Translations under genes and position numbers: made by a program
The notes under the pieces: model-generated
Told to the model about the DNA's origin: nothing
Database searches by the model: none
What the model saw: the letters and a program-made list of their open reading frames with translations, nothing else
From: an uncultured Lachnospiraceae bacterium
Lineage (GTDB): Bacteria; Bacillota; Clostridia; Lachnospirales; Lachnospiraceae
Direction of reading: 5' to 3'
Assembly (NCBI GenBank): GCA_910578885.1
Contig: CAJTSH010000006.1
Location: 2,352 to 66,351 of the forward strand
Length of the DNA: 64,000 nucleotides
Shown: positions 37,830-47,449 of the stretch, one piece after another
Numbering within the stretch: the stretch's first letter is position 1
How the letters are laid out: each line of letters opens with the position of its first letter

Positions 37830-39964
37830 AAATCCTCATCCTCCTTGGCCAGTTCAAAATCAATTGTACGCAGCAGCTTATCTACGGACACCGCCGCCAC
37901 CCGAACCTTCTGCCCCAGTTTATAATGTTTATTCGTCGCCTCTCCAATCAATTCAAAGGTTTCCTCCTGATAATGATAGAAATCATCATCCAATGCGGTA
38001 ATATGCACCAGACCTTCTACGGTATTCGGCAGCTCCACATAGATGCCCCAGCCGGTCACAGAAGAAATCACGCCCTCAAAGACTTCACCGAGATGCTCCT
38101 CCATATACTCCGCCTTCTTCAGCTTGTCCGTCTCGCGCTCCGCCTCGTCCGCCCTGCGCTCCATTTCACTCGAATGCTTTGCAACCTCCGGCAGAATCTT
38201 CTCATAATGCGCAATTCGCTTATCGTTCAGCTTTCCTCTGAGATTTTCCTTGATAATCCGGTGAATCTGCAGATCGGGATACCGCCGGATAGGGGAGGTA
38301 AAATGGCAGTAACACGATGCCGCCAGCCCGAAATGCCCGGTGTTATCCGTCGTATATTTTGCCTGCTTCATAGAGCGAAGCGTCAAACGGCTGATTAACG
38401 CCTCCTCATCGGTTCCGTCAATCTTGCCGAGCAGCTTCTGCAGCTCCTTTGGATGGACTTCACTGGCTCCGATATGCAGTGTATAACCAAAGTTACCGAT
38501 TAAAGTCGCCAGCTTATGAATCTTCTCGTCGTCCGGCGTCTCATGCGTCCGGTACACGAATGGAAGCTCCTGCCAAAAATAATCCTGTGCCACGGTTTCA
38601 TTGGCAATCAGCATGAAATCTTCAATGATTTTCGTCGCCACGTTCCGCTCATAGGGTGCAATGGAAAGCGGCTTTCCGTTTTTATCCAGAATAATTTTCG
38701 TCTCCGGGAAATCAAAATCAATGGAACCCCGGCTCATACGTTTCTTACGGAGCAACGACGCCAATTCCTGCATCCGCTCAAACATCGGAACCAGTTCTTC
38801 ATATTCCGCTCTTTCGGCTTCGTCCTTATCCTCTAAAATTTTCTTCACAGAAGCATAGCTCATGCGGCGGTCCACGCAGATAACGGTCTCTGCAATCTGA
38901 TGGTCAATCACCTTTCCCTTCTTGTCAATCGTCATAATGCAGCTCAATGCCAGACGGTTCTCTCCTGCGTTCAGAGAGCAGATTCCATTTGACAGCTTAT
39001 GAGGAAGCATCGGAATCACCCGGTCTACCAGATAAACACTGGTTCCCCGTTCTAACGCCTCCACATCCAACGCACTGTGCTCCTGCACATAATTCGTCAC
39101 GTCCGCAATGTGGACGCCAAGAACATAATTCTCGCCTTCCATCGTCAGAGATACGGCGTCATCCAAATCCTTTGCCTCTTCCCCGTCGATTGTCACCATC
39201 TGCCAATCCCGCAAATCCATACGCCCTGCCATATCGGCTTCGGAAACATCCTTTGCCACATTTTCCACCTGACGCATAATCTTATCGGAAAATTCTATCG
39301 GAAGATCATAGCCCTTTACAATTGCCATAATATCGGTTCCCGGATCATTGACATGTCCGATAACCTCTACAACCTTGCCTTCCGGCTTCCGCCCCTTCTT
39401 TCCATAATCCGTAATCTCCGCAACAACCTTATGTCCAGTAACCGCACCCATAGAACGCTCCGCCGGAATAAAAATATCCTGCAGCATTCTCTGATTATCC
39501 GGTATGACAAATCCATACGTCTTGCTGCTCTGATAGGTTCCTACCAGCCTGTTCAAACCGTGGGAAAGTATCTTTACAATCGTTCCCTCCCTGCGCTTTC
39601 CGGTCTTATTCCTTGCAAGCTCCACCTGTACGACATCTAAATGTATCGCACCGCGTGCGTTTTCCTCCGAAATAAAGATATCCTCTTCTTCTCCTTCAAT
39701 CGTAACAAAACCGAAGCCCCGGCTGTTGGCGGTATACGTACCGACCAAGTATTTCTCCGTTGCCTTTGTATATTTCCCTTTCTTGGATACCTCGATTTTC
39801 CCCTCTTCTATCAATGCATCCAATACTTCCTGCAGTTCATGCCGCTGCTCCTTCGATACCCGCAACATAATTGCGATTTCCTTGACCTTCATCGGCACAT
39901 AAAAATCATCGCAGATAAAATCATAAAGCGTCTTCTTACGCTTTTCAAATTGTTCCTTCTCCAT
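37811..39964 (-). CDS. rnr: Ribonuclease R
   Basis: 717 residues. Domain order is typical: N-terminal winged helix (VPMKVKEIAIMLRV), cold-shock RNA-binding domains (VGTYTANSRGFGFV, YGFVIPDNQ), the RNB catalytic domain with the acidic motif DGEEAKDLDDAV and VLGVHIADVTNYV, and a C-terminal S1 domain (FEGVISSVTGWGIYVEL). It is a 3'-5' exoribonuclease for structured RNA. Start ATG 39,964 follows AGGGGGG. It is coupled to smpB. secG lies upstream but a terminator separates them. Confidence 0.95.
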   Translation of the reverse strand: MEKEQFEKRKKTLYDFICDDFYVPMKVKEIAIMLRVSKEQRHELQEVLDALIEEGKIEVSKKGKYTKATEKYLVGTYTANSRGFGFVTIEGEEEDIFISEENARGAIHLDVVQVELARNKTGKRREGTIVKILSHGLNRLVGTYQSSKTYGFVIPDNQRMLQDIFIPAERSMGAVTGHKVVAEITDYGKKGRKPEGKVVEVIGHVNDPGTDIMAIVKGYDLPIEFSDKIMRQVENVAKDVSEADMAGRMDLRDWQMVTIDGEEAKDLDDAVSLTMEGENYVLGVHIADVTNYVQEHSALDVEALERGTSVYLVDRVIPMLPHKLSNGICSLNAGENRLALSCIMTIDKKGKVIDHQIAETVICVDRRMSYASVKKILEDKDEAERAEYEELVPMFERMQELASLLRKKRMSRGSIDFDFPETKIILDKNGKPLSIAPYERNVATKIIEDFMLIANETVAQDYFWQELPFVYRTHETPDDEKIHKLATLIGNFGYTLHIGASEVHPKELQKLLGKIDGTDEEALISRLTLRSMKQAKYTTDNTGHFGLAASCYCHFTSPIRRYPDLQIHRIIKENLRGKLNDKRIAHYEKILPEVAKHSSEMERRADEAERETDKLKKAEYMEEHLGEVFEGVISSVTGWGIYVELPNTVEGLVHITALDDDFYHYQEETFELIGEATNKHYKLGQKVRVAAVSVDKLLRTIDFELAKEDEDLWEENP

Positions 39965-39984
39965 CTTGTCCCCCTATTAATGAG

Positions 39985-40030
39985 AGTTTTTATCATATAG
40001 GACGCTTTTTTCTATATGTCTATATGATAA
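39985..40030. promoter_or_regulatory. Inverted repeat upstream of rnr
   Basis: TTTTATCATATAG (near 39,990) is mirrored by CTATATGATAAAA (near 40,018-40,030) about 20 nt before the rnr start. It may be an operator or a 5' UTR hairpin. On the - strand TATGAT could act as a -10, but the -35 is poor. Confidence 0.45.
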
Positions 40031-40058
40031 AAGAACTGCCGTAAAACGACAGTTCTTT
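40030..40058 (-). terminator. Terminator after secG
   Basis: On the - strand AAGAACTGTCG pairs with CGGCAGTTCTT around TTTTA and ends in a T-rich stretch. It lies 6 nt past the secG stop codon. Confidence 0.8.
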
Positions 40059-40064
40059 TGTTCT

Positions 40065-40304
40065 CTAAAAACTTCCGATATTTAATACTGCTGATAAAAT
40101 AATGAATAAAATAACCAACACCGTGGTAAATTTCACCAGTAAGCCTTCCATAGAACGTCCCTTATTCTTACCCCAGTATGTATCAGCCGCACCGCTGATT
40201 GCGCCAAGCCCTGCTGATTTTCCCTCCTGAAGCAAAATGATAACTGTCAATGCAATACATATAAGAATGAAAATAACTGTTAAAATCGTTTTTAAAACTG
40301 CCAC
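40065..40304 (-). CDS. secG: Preprotein translocase subunit SecG
   Basis: 79 residues with two membrane helices (ILTVIFILICIALTVIILL and LVKFTTVLVILFIILSAVL) joined by a loop holding GKSAGLGAISGAADTYWG, which is diagnostic of SecG. The start is GTG, placed by TAGGAGGAAGG just upstream. SecG sits beside SecYE in the export channel. Its place before rnr and smpB is the usual Firmicutes order. Confidence 0.93.
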   Translation of the reverse strand: MAVLKTILTVIFILICIALTVIILLQEGKSAGLGAISGAADTYWGKNKGRSMEGLLVKFTTVLVILFIILSAVLNIGSF

Positions 40305-40347
40305 GAATCCTTCCTCCTACGGTTATTAGTATATGACAACTTTAATT

Positions 40348-40376
40348 ATTATATCATAGAGAATTTATTTTATCAA
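40348..40376 (-). promoter_or_regulatory. secG: secG promoter
   Basis: On the - strand TTGATA (40,371-40,376), a 17-nt spacer and TATAAT (40,348-40,353) lie about 45 nt before the secG start. Confidence 0.75.
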
Positions 40377-40457
40377 CAATTTTTTTGCGGTTTCTGCCAA
40401 TTTTTGTAAAGGTTCAGACACGTCGGCACAGTTGCAGGATGAACAGTTATAAATTTT

Positions 40458-41504
40458 CTATGGCTTTGCGTATTCAGGTTTCAGATACTGGTTAATTTTC
40501 TCATATGGTACTGTAACTAATGTTTCCGCATGCATTCCTAACGACCACTGCTGATATACAAGGACGAATCCCTCCTCACTCAGATACCATTGTTTTCCCA
40601 GCATATTCGGATCCGCAGGAGCCTTCATCACTTCCTTAATATCTTCCTCAAACTCCTCCGGCAGATACTTTCCGTCTGTTCCCTTATGACTTTCAGCAAT
40701 CCCTGCACTTTTATATTCCTCATCCCATTTATCCGCAATATAGTTTGCAGCTTCACGGCAAAAGCCTTCCTCGTCACTCAGAATATCGCAAAGCTGAAGC
40801 TCTTTTCCGCTTTTTACATCAAATGTCAGACCAATATAGTCAGCATCTGCAGCTCCGGAATATATCTCGGAACATTCAATAAAACTCGCAAAACTGCTGT
40901 TACACCTTCCGAGTTCAACGCCGTCATATGTAAAACCAAGCACAAAGAAACCATCTTCTTTTTTCTTTTCATACGATTCTTTTGCCTCTTCCACCGTCTC
41001 TTCATAAATCGCTTCATCTCCGATTCCTCCCCAGCGTTCTGCGAACACATTTTTCAGTACATCAAAGCCTTCATTTTCTATTGTTACAATACTTTTTTCC
41101 ACCCAATAGATTATTTCTTTCCCGTCTTCCGAATACCATTCCTTTCTGTCATCGGTAACGGAAATTACCGGCATGTTGCCCGAAACCGTCTCCGCATCTA
41201 TCCCGTCAGCAGGCTTTTCGGTCTCGGTCTCTGGAATTTCCATTTCAGAACTCTCCGTTTTCAGGCTTTCTGTTTCCAGAAGTTCCGTTTCAGTATCCGG
41301 CGCACTCTGGGTATCCTCCGGCTTTTCGTTCTCGGTCACAAGGACTTCCTTCTGCAGCTCTGCCGCGCCCTGCATGTCCTCCGCTATCTCTGTGACTTTC
41401 CCTGCAAACTCCTGCTGTGTCTGATCCCCGTTATTGGAGCCGCATCCTCCCATCACCAGAACACTTGATAATAACAATATCGTTCCTTTCATCTTCTTAT
41501 TCAT
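40458..41504 (-). CDS. Lipoprotein with DUF3298/RsiV-like C-terminus
   Basis: 348 residues from ATG 41,504, chosen because GGGTGG precedes it and MNKKMKGTILLLSSVLVMGGC is a lipoprotein signal (Cys at position 21). A Glu/Thr-rich linker (~residues 45-110) follows. The C-terminal ~230 residues have GLTFDVKSGKELQLCDIL and FVLVYQQWSLGMHAETLVTVPYE (given here in parts), a pattern of DUF3298 domains found in RsiV-like and other extracellular proteins. The exact role is unknown. No sigma factor gene is adjacent, so an anti-sigma role is not supported. Confidence 0.75.
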   Translation of the reverse strand: MNKKMKGTILLLSSVLVMGGCGSNNGDQTQQEFAGKVTEIAEDMQGAAELQKEVLVTENEKPEDTQSAPDTETELLETESLKTESSEMEIPETETEKPADGIDAETVSGNMPVISVTDDRKEWYSEDGKEIIYWVEKSIVTIENEGFDVLKNVFAERWGGIGDEAIYEETVEEAKESYEKKKEDGFFVLGFTYDGVELGRCNSSFASFIECSEIYSGAADADYIGLTFDVKSGKELQLCDILSDEEGFCREAANYIADKWDEEYKSAGIAESHKGTDGKYLPEEFEEDIKEVMKAPADPNMLGKQWYLSEEGFVLVYQQWSLGMHAETLVTVPYEKINQYLKPEYAKP

Positions 41505-41575
41505 GATAATTTTCCACCCTTCTTCAAGTAACAACCATGTAAGTATATCATGGAAAGAAACGATACTCAACAAAT

Positions 41576-42706
41576 TCATAACGCCTTCCGGTAAAGCTTT
41601 TGTATTTCTTCTATCGTAAAAACTGCCGGATGATTGGCAATTCCGGCGGCAGACACCTTAAAGCAGTTCTCGCTCATCCATGCAATATCGCCTTCAGTGA
41701 TACCCTGATCCGACAGGGTAACATTTAAATCAAGCTTTTTTAAAAATCCCCGTAAAACCTCTGCACAGTCTGCTTTGCCGTCTCCACCGAGGCATTCTGC
41801 AATTATCTTGTATTTTTCCGGAGCCGCGGGAATGCTCGCCTCTGTAATTACCGGCGTAAGCGCCGCCAGCCCCCTCCCATGCACGATATTCTTAAGCCCG
41901 CTTGCTGGATGCTCCATTCCGTGAGGCAGTGTCACTCCCGCCGTATGGATGACCATTCCTCCGATTGTACTTGCCCATGTAACCGCATCCCATGCCTTAG
42001 CATCCTTCGCCCCCTGATAGATTTCCGCCAGATATGTACCAAGCAGCTTCATTGCCTCAAGACTCATCAGATCGGTCATGGATTGGCTCCTTTTAGACAG
42101 ATATGCCTCCATCGAATGGCAAAGCGCATCAAATCCGACCGATGCCAGGACGGAAGCCGGCATGGTCTGCATCAGCTCCGAATCAATAATGGACGCATTT
42201 GCAATAACCGCATTTGTCCGAAGCGATTTCTTATCACCGGTCTTGGGGTTGGTAAGCACCGCAAAACCGTTTCCTTCACTCCCCGTTCCGCAGGTCGTCG
42301 GAATCAGTATCAACGGCTGCGCTTCCGTCCCTGTTTTTCGGTTAAATATATAATCATTGATATCTCCCTCATTACAGATCAGGAATGCAATTGCCTTGGC
42401 ACAGTCCATAATACTGCCGCCGCCGAGCCCGATAACAACGCTGCACCCCTCCTCCCTTGCCAGCTCTGCACCTTTTTCCGCCGTCGTAGTCATAGGATTC
42501 TGACTGACCTGATCGAAAATAACAACCTCTGCTCCCGCTTCTTTTAGCAGGTTTACCGCCCGCTCCAAAAGTCCCGTTTTTTTTGTACTGTTCTGCCCGG
42601 TGACAATCAATGCGCGTTTCCCGTACATAGCTGCAATAACACCGAGTTCTTTGATACGTCCCCGCCCAAATAACAGATTGACCGGCAGATGATATTGAAA
42701 TGTCAT
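41576..42706 (-). CDS. Iron-containing alcohol dehydrogenase
   Basis: 376 residues from ATG 42,706, which has GGAGGAA just upstream; an earlier in-frame ATG at 42,727 overlaps that site. The NAD(P)-binding motif GLGGGSIMDCAKAIAF, the PTTCGTGSEGNGFAVL segment, and metal-binding His residues (FDALCHSMEAY, GVTLPHGMEHP) define the class III Fe-alcohol dehydrogenase family, YqhD/butanol dehydrogenase branch. It probably reduces aldehydes with NAD(P)H. The substrate cannot be read from sequence. It lies 52 bp after an ArgD-like aminotransferase and may share its transcript. Confidence 0.85.
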   Translation of the reverse strand: MTFQYHLPVNLLFGRGRIKELGVIAAMYGKRALIVTGQNSTKKTGLLERAVNLLKEAGAEVVIFDQVSQNPMTTTAEKGAELAREEGCSVVIGLGGGSIMDCAKAIAFLICNEGDINDYIFNRKTGTEAQPLILIPTTCGTGSEGNGFAVLTNPKTGDKKSLRTNAVIANASIIDSELMQTMPASVLASVGFDALCHSMEAYLSKRSQSMTDLMSLEAMKLLGTYLAEIYQGAKDAKAWDAVTWASTIGGMVIHTAGVTLPHGMEHPASGLKNIVHGRGLAALTPVITEASIPAAPEKYKIIAECLGGDGKADCAEVLRGFLKKLDLNVTLSDQGITEGDIAWMSENCFKVSAAGIANHPAVFTIEEIQKLYRKAL

Positions 42707-42757
42707 AATTTCCTCCATTCTGTGCACATTTTCAGTTCTATCTTAAATGCCGTCTGC

Positions 42758-43969
42758 TTACAATCTCTCTACCGTCTCCTTTATAATTTCAAACGCCTTG
42801 TCACAGTCCTCCTTTGTCACAATTAACGGCGGTACCATACGAATAATATGATCACCGATTGCCGTTATCAAAAGCTTCCGCTCCAGACAGCCATGTTTTA
42901 CGTCTATACCGCTGATCGTATCGTCAAACTCCACTCCGATGAAAAGCCCCTGATGTCTCACCTCTCTTAAATGCGGCAGCATTGCCAGTTTTGAACAAAA
43001 GTAATCCCCCATCTCTTTCGCATTCTTTGCACAGTCCGCCTCCAGCAGTTCATTGACCGCAGCAAGCGCTGCAGCGCAACAAACCGGATGACCGCCAAAT
43101 GTGGTTCCATGTGAGCCTGCAGTAAATGCTTTTGCCACTTCTTTTCTCGCACAGATTGCTCCAATCGGCATTCCGCCGCCGAGCGCCTTCGCCATAGATA
43201 CAATGTCCGGTTTGATTCCGTAATTCATATAACTCATAACGGCTCCGGTTCTGCACCATCCCGTCTGAACCTCATCCAAAAGAAGAAGGATTCCCTTCTC
43301 GTCACAGAATTGACGCAGTCCGACCAGAAATTCCTTTGTAGCAGGGTGAACGCCGCCCTCTCCCTGTACCGGTTCTACCATGATTCCGATTGTATTTTCT
43401 GTAGCTGCCTCCTTGAAGGATTCCAGATTATTATATTCTGCATAAGAAAATCCCGGCGTCATATCGCCAAATCCAATCTGACACGCATTATCCGGCTGAC
43501 CAGTTGCGCTCATCGCTCCAAAGGTCCTGCCGTGAAAGGACATTCTTGCCGTTACAATATTATATTTTTGCGGACCGTATTTCTCAACTCCGTATTTTCT
43601 CGCCATCTTAATCATCGCCTCATTCGCTTCTGCACCAGAATTCTGGTAAAAAATCTTATCCATCCCAATTGTGGTGCAAATCTTCTCTGCCAGCAATGCC
43701 TGCGGAATCGTGTAGGGATAATTGAAAGTCTGCATCAACTCCCCGCACTGTTCCCTTACCGCGTCCACAACCCTCTTATTACAGTTTCCGACGCTGTTTA
43801 CGGCAATTCCGGCATAGAAATCCAGATATGCGTTTCCTTCCGCACTATATAAATACATACCTTTTGCGGTTTCTGCCACAAAATCAAACCGTTCATAAGT
43901 TTCTATCATATATTGGTTTACTTTTTCCTTTATCTCTAATTCTGTATATCCCGTATCCTTCAATTTCAT
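42758..43969 (-). CDS. Class III PLP aminotransferase, ArgD-like
   Basis: 403 residues. Conserved class III features: YLDFYAGIAVNSVGN, FYQNSGAEANEAMIKMARK, SFHGRTFGAMSATGQ, EPVQGEGGVHPA, LLLLDEVQTGWCRTG, and SMAKALGGGMPIGA with the PLP-binding Lys. This fits acetylornithine/succinylornithine or another omega-amino-acid:2-oxoglutarate transaminase. No other arginine gene is nearby, and the neighbouring Fe-alcohol dehydrogenase is compatible with amine or aldehyde catabolism instead, so I leave the symbol blank. Confidence 0.85.
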   Translation of the reverse strand: MKLKDTGYTELEIKEKVNQYMIETYERFDFVAETAKGMYLYSAEGNAYLDFYAGIAVNSVGNCNKRVVDAVREQCGELMQTFNYPYTIPQALLAEKICTTIGMDKIFYQNSGAEANEAMIKMARKYGVEKYGPQKYNIVTARMSFHGRTFGAMSATGQPDNACQIGFGDMTPGFSYAEYNNLESFKEAATENTIGIMVEPVQGEGGVHPATKEFLVGLRQFCDEKGILLLLDEVQTGWCRTGAVMSYMNYGIKPDIVSMAKALGGGMPIGAICARKEVAKAFTAGSHGTTFGGHPVCCAAALAAVNELLEADCAKNAKEMGDYFCSKLAMLPHLREVRHQGLFIGVEFDDTISGIDVKHGCLERKLLITAIGDHIIRMVPPLIVTKEDCDKAFEIIKETVERL

Positions 43970-44003
43970 CCTGTTTCCCTCTTCCCTTTCAAAATCTATT
44001 TCC

Positions 44004-44636
44004 TTAAATCAATTTTTTTATTTTCAGATATTCCCGAATCAGCTTTACGCAATTCTCCACACCGACCTTTTCACTATTTAACGTAATGTCGTAATTGATT
44101 GGATTCGTCCAGTAATTTCCGTTGGTATAATATTGATAATAATCGGCTCGGTATTTATCCGTATGTTCTATTGTTGTGCTTGCTGTTTCCTCTGTCACGC
44201 CCATGTGCTCCATCGTCCGTCTGATACAGAAATCTCTCGATGCCTCTATGTAGATACTGATCACGTTATCCCTGCCCCTCAAAATCCAATCTGCACATTT
44301 TCCGACAATTACACAAGATTCCGTATCAGAAAGATTTTCAATGATTTTTTTCTGATATTCAAACAGCGTATCGTCCGAAACAAATTTCTCATTTCTGGAA
44401 ATATACTGCCTTGATCTGGGAAGTCCCTTTAAAAAATTGGAAAAACCACCAGTTATGCGCATCTTTTCATTTACCTCTTCAAACAGCTTCTCGTCCAGAC
44501 CGCTCATCTGGGAAGCAAGCGTCAAAATCCGGTTTTCGTAACAATGGATTCCCAATTCTGCCGCAAGCCTTGAAGCGATTTCCTTTCCGCCCGTACCAAA
44601 GCCTCTGGCAAATGTAACGACATAGTTGTCCATCTC
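44004..44636 (-). CDS. Cytidylate-kinase-like family protein
   Basis: 210 residues from ATG 44,636 (MDNYVVTFARGFGTGG), chosen because GGAGGAG lies 5 nt upstream. The modified P-loop ARGFGTGGKEIASRLA, the following YENRILTLAS, and IIENLSDTESCVIVGKCADW match the cytidylate-kinase-like family (often annotated AAA_26/Cytidylate_kin2) of Clostridia. In that family a nucleoside monophosphate kinase activity is assumed but rarely tested. It is not the housekeeping Cmk. It lies between an amino acid transporter operon and the ArgD-like gene. Confidence 0.8.
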   Translation of the reverse strand, partial: EMDNYVVTFARGFGTGGKEIASRLAAELGIHCYENRILTLASQMSGLDEKLFEEVNEKMRITGGFSNFLKGLPRSRQYISRNEKFVSDDTLFEYQKKIIENLSDTESCVIVGKCADWILRGRDNVISIYIEASRDFCIRRTMEHMGVTEETASTTIEHTDKYRADYYQYYTNGNYWTNPINYDITLNSEKVGVENCVKLIREYLKIKKLI

Positions 44637-44683
44637 ATCTCCTCCTATCATACTATTTTCAATACTAGCCTCTTCTTCTATTA

Positions 44684-45424
44684 TCAGCCCGCCATAAACC
44701 GGCTTAAGAATTCTCTGGTTCTCGGATTCTTCGGATTAGTGAACAGCTTTGCCGGAACATCATCTTCTGCAATATATCCTTTATCCATAAAAATCGTTCT
44801 AGTCGATACGTCTCTTGCGAATCCCATCTCATGAGTGACAATAATCATTGTCAGTCCGGTTTTCGCCAACTCCTTCATGGCATTTAACACCTCCCCTACC
44901 ATTTCCGGGTCTAATGCACTGGTGGGCTCGTCAAAAAGCAATACTTCTGGATTCATACACAATGCTCTTGCGATTGCCACACGCTGTTTCTGTCCTCCCG
45001 ATAACTGCGCTGGATGTGCGTGGATATAGGGCGCCATGCCAACCGCCTTTAAATTTGTGATTGCGCGGTCAAAAGCTTCCTGCTTTGGTATATGAAGCAC
45101 CTTCCTTGTCCCCGCCATACAGTTATCCAAAACAGTCATATTATCAAAAAGATTAAAGGATTGGAATACCATTCCGACCTTGGAACGGTACTCATTCACC
45201 TCCTTTTGTACGTCACGCAGTTCCTTCCCATGATAGAAAATCTTCCCATTTGTCTGATGTTCCAGTCTGTTAATACAGCGGAGCAGTGTGGATTTTCCCG
45301 AACCTGAGGAACCGACAATACAAATCACTTCCCCCTTCTCCACAGCAAAATCTATTTTTCTTAAGACCTCATGATTTCCGAAAGATTTACTCAAATTTTC
45401 AATACTGATTATCTTTTTTCCCAT
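44684..45424 (-). CDS. Polar amino acid ABC transporter, ATP-binding protein
   Basis: 246 residues. Walker A GSSGSGKSTLL, Q-loop MVFQSFNLF, signature LSGGQKQRVAIARAL, Walker B VLLFDEPTSALDPE and the switch His (IIVTHEMGFA) are all present. The sequence belongs to the PAAT (GlnQ/HisP) type. It follows the permease gene by 12 nt and the binding protein before that, forming a complete importer. Confidence 0.93.
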   Translation of the reverse strand: MGKKIISIENLSKSFGNHEVLRKIDFAVEKGEVICIVGSSGSGKSTLLRCINRLEHQTNGKIFYHGKELRDVQKEVNEYRSKVGMVFQSFNLFDNMTVLDNCMAGTRKVLHIPKQEAFDRAITNLKAVGMAPYIHAHPAQLSGGQKQRVAIARALCMNPEVLLFDEPTSALDPEMVGEVLNAMKELAKTGLTMIIVTHEMGFARDVSTRTIFMDKGYIAEDDVPAKLFTNPKNPRTREFLSRFMAG

Positions 45425-45436
45425 ATCTTCTTCCTC

Positions 45437-46207
45437 CTATTGGTTATCCATATACTCTACCGCCAGAACATAATCTGATTTCAATGACAGCTTCCTTTCA
45501 ATTAGCAGGAAAATGCGGTTAAACAGGAAACATAGCACAAAATAAATTACTGCAATAATCAGATAAGATTCAAAATACTTATAATAATTGCCGCCTACAG
45601 TCTTCGCCGTCATAAATAACTCAGATACGCCGATGACATTCAGAACCGATGTCATTTTCAGATTGGTCAAAAAGGTGTTTGCCATCTCGGGTATGATATT
45701 TTTAAAGGCCTGCGGAAGAACTACGGCAAACATTGCAAGCATAGGCGACATACCGAGCGCCAGCGCACCTTCCCTCTGTCCGGCATCTATAGATTTGATA
45801 CCGGCACGGACGGTTTCCGACATGTAAGCTCCGGTATTTAATACCGTTACCAGAATTCCCGCTGTCACTACACCGATTTCCACATTTGACTGACGCAGTC
45901 CAAAGAAAATGACCATTGCCTGCACAATCATCGGAGTATCCCGGAACATCTCCACATAAATTATAGAAATGAGCTTTAAAATCCGCACCAGAACTTTCTT
46001 TATCACACTATCTTCTTTATGAAGCTTAATATCTTCGATAATTCCCACCAGATATCCAAGCAGAAAACCTAAAATGGTTCCGACTACTGCCACATACAGG
46101 GTAAGCCATGTACCCTGCCAGAACAGATTTGCATATTTCCTTGTCAGAAATATCATCCATTCCATAAAATTTGTCGGATTTACGGATGCAAGCATTCCAT
46201 AGCGCAT
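45437..46207 (-). CDS. Polar amino acid ABC transporter, permease
   Basis: 256 residues with about five membrane helices. It has the typical GTWLTLYVAVVGTILGFLLG start, RDTPMIVQAMVIFFG, and the EAA-like loop REGALALGMSPMLAMFAVVLPQA. This is the HisM/GlnP family. A fairly long N-terminal segment (FMEWMIFLTRKY) precedes the first helix. It is cotranscribed with the binding protein and ATPase. Confidence 0.92.
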   Translation of the reverse strand: MRYGMLASVNPTNFMEWMIFLTRKYANLFWQGTWLTLYVAVVGTILGFLLGYLVGIIEDIKLHKEDSVIKKVLVRILKLISIIYVEMFRDTPMIVQAMVIFFGLRQSNVEIGVVTAGILVTVLNTGAYMSETVRAGIKSIDAGQREGALALGMSPMLAMFAVVLPQAFKNIIPEMANTFLTNLKMTSVLNVIGVSELFMTAKTVGGNYYKYFESYLIIAVIYFVLCFLFNRIFLLIERKLSLKSDYVLAVEYMDNQ

Positions 46208-46235
46208 ACAATCTCCTCCTTCGTCACCTGTTTTA

Positions 46236-47147
46236 TCAGTTGTTTGCAGCAGGCTGGACTTTAATTGCCTCAGACATCATTTCATCCATTGCCGCCTTAT
46301 CATTCCATCCAATACTGTCTAACACGCTCTGAATCTGATCTCTGAATTCAGTATCATCTTTTCTTGTCGCTATACATACATTCGTCATTCCGGTAGGATC
46401 GTCAAACGTATCATCTTCATCAAGTACAATTACGACCAAATCCCCATTCGTCATTGCCGCAGACTCGGAGGTCGGAAGGTCTATCAATGCAACATCTGCC
46501 ACACCGTTTGAAACTGCCATAAAGCACTCCGCTGTAGTCTCATAGTTTGCACCGAGCGTCACATCCGGAATCTGGTCCGTCAGACTTACCCATCCCGTTC
46601 CAAGCTGTGTTGTCACGGTCACATTTTTTCCCTCAAACTCAGATAATTTTTTGATATCCTCTAATCCGCTGCCTTTCTTTACTGTTACACAATTATCTCT
46701 ATAGTAGTATGGTTCCGTAAATGCATAAGCCGCTTCACGTTCCGGCGTCTTACCCATGCCTGCAATAATGCAGTCATACTGTCCGGAATCCATTGCCAAT
46801 CCAATCGAATCCCATTCCACTTTATGTATCTCCAGATCCCATCCCAATGCATCTGCAATCTTCTGCGCCATCATCACATCATAACCATAGGCATAATAAC
46901 TTGTTCCGTAAATCGGAACCGCTTTCTCGCCGTTTGACACGTCCTCTGTCTCCTGCGTCCAGTTAAACGGCGCATAGGCACATTCCATACCAACTCTCAG
47001 AACTCCCTTTGAGGAACTGTCCTCCGTTGCCGCCTGTATCTCCACATCCTTCGTATCCGCCTCACCATTATCACTGTTTCCACAGCCTGTAAATAATCCC
47101 ATTGTCATTGCTGCGGTCATCATCACACTCAATAATCTCTTTTTCAT
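46236..47147 (-). CDS. Polar amino acid ABC transporter, substrate-binding lipoprotein
   Basis: 303 residues. The signal peptide ends in a lipobox (MGLFTGC, Cys at 22). Family 3 solute-binding features: LRVGMECAYAPFNW, YGYDVMMAQKIADALGW, WDSIGLAMDSGQYDCIIAGMG (in parts), TPEREAAYAFTEPYY, and TQLGTGW. This family binds polar amino acids, opines or cystine; the ligand is undetermined. It is the first gene of the operon and has a strong promoter at 47,334-47,362. Confidence 0.92.
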   Translation of the reverse strand: MKKRLLSVMMTAAMTMGLFTGCGNSDNGEADTKDVEIQAATEDSSSKGVLRVGMECAYAPFNWTQETEDVSNGEKAVPIYGTSYYAYGYDVMMAQKIADALGWDLEIHKVEWDSIGLAMDSGQYDCIIAGMGKTPEREAAYAFTEPYYYRDNCVTVKKGSGLEDIKKLSEFEGKNVTVTTQLGTGWVSLTDQIPDVTLGANYETTAECFMAVSNGVADVALIDLPTSESAAMTNGDLVVIVLDEDDTFDDPTGMTNVCIATRKDDTEFRDQIQSVLDSIGWNDKAAMDEMMSEAIKVQPAANN

Positions 47148-47249
47148 AAAATTATCCTCACTTTCTCATACGCTACAATTAGTTACGTCCATTTCCGGCG
47201 CAAGATGAAAACACAGCGGACAAATCCGTAGGAATTTTCGATAAAAAAA

Positions 47250-47279
47250 GACGCTTACTTAAAATAAGTAAACGCCTTT
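47250..47279 (-). terminator. Hairpin terminator in front of the transporter operon
   Basis: On the - strand GGCGTTTACTT pairs with AAGTAAGCGTC around ATTTT and is followed by seven T (47,243-47,249). Because it lies downstream of the transporter promoter (47,334) as well as of the regulator gene, it could act as a leader attenuator as well as a terminator. Confidence 0.7.
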
Positions 47280-47333
47280 GTCCACAAAAAAACAATTCCT
47301 ATCTTCTGTTGTTCCTGTCATCTTGTTGTGGTT

Positions 47334-47362
47334 AGTATAATTCATGTGCAATATATTGTCAA
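47334..47362 (-). promoter_or_regulatory. Transporter operon promoter with embedded operator
   Basis: On the - strand TTGACA (47,357-47,362), a 17-nt spacer and TATACT (47,334-47,339) form a near-consensus sigma-A promoter. The spacer holds TGTGCAATATATTG (+ strand 47,345-47,358), which recurs at 47,450. A protein bound there would block RNA polymerase. Confidence 0.8.
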
Positions 47363-47449
47363 TTTCTTTTTACAAAAAAATAATTATTTATTAGTTTTTC
47401 CAAATTTCGTAGCGATTTTAAACTTTTTTTCTACTTTTTTCAATTTCTC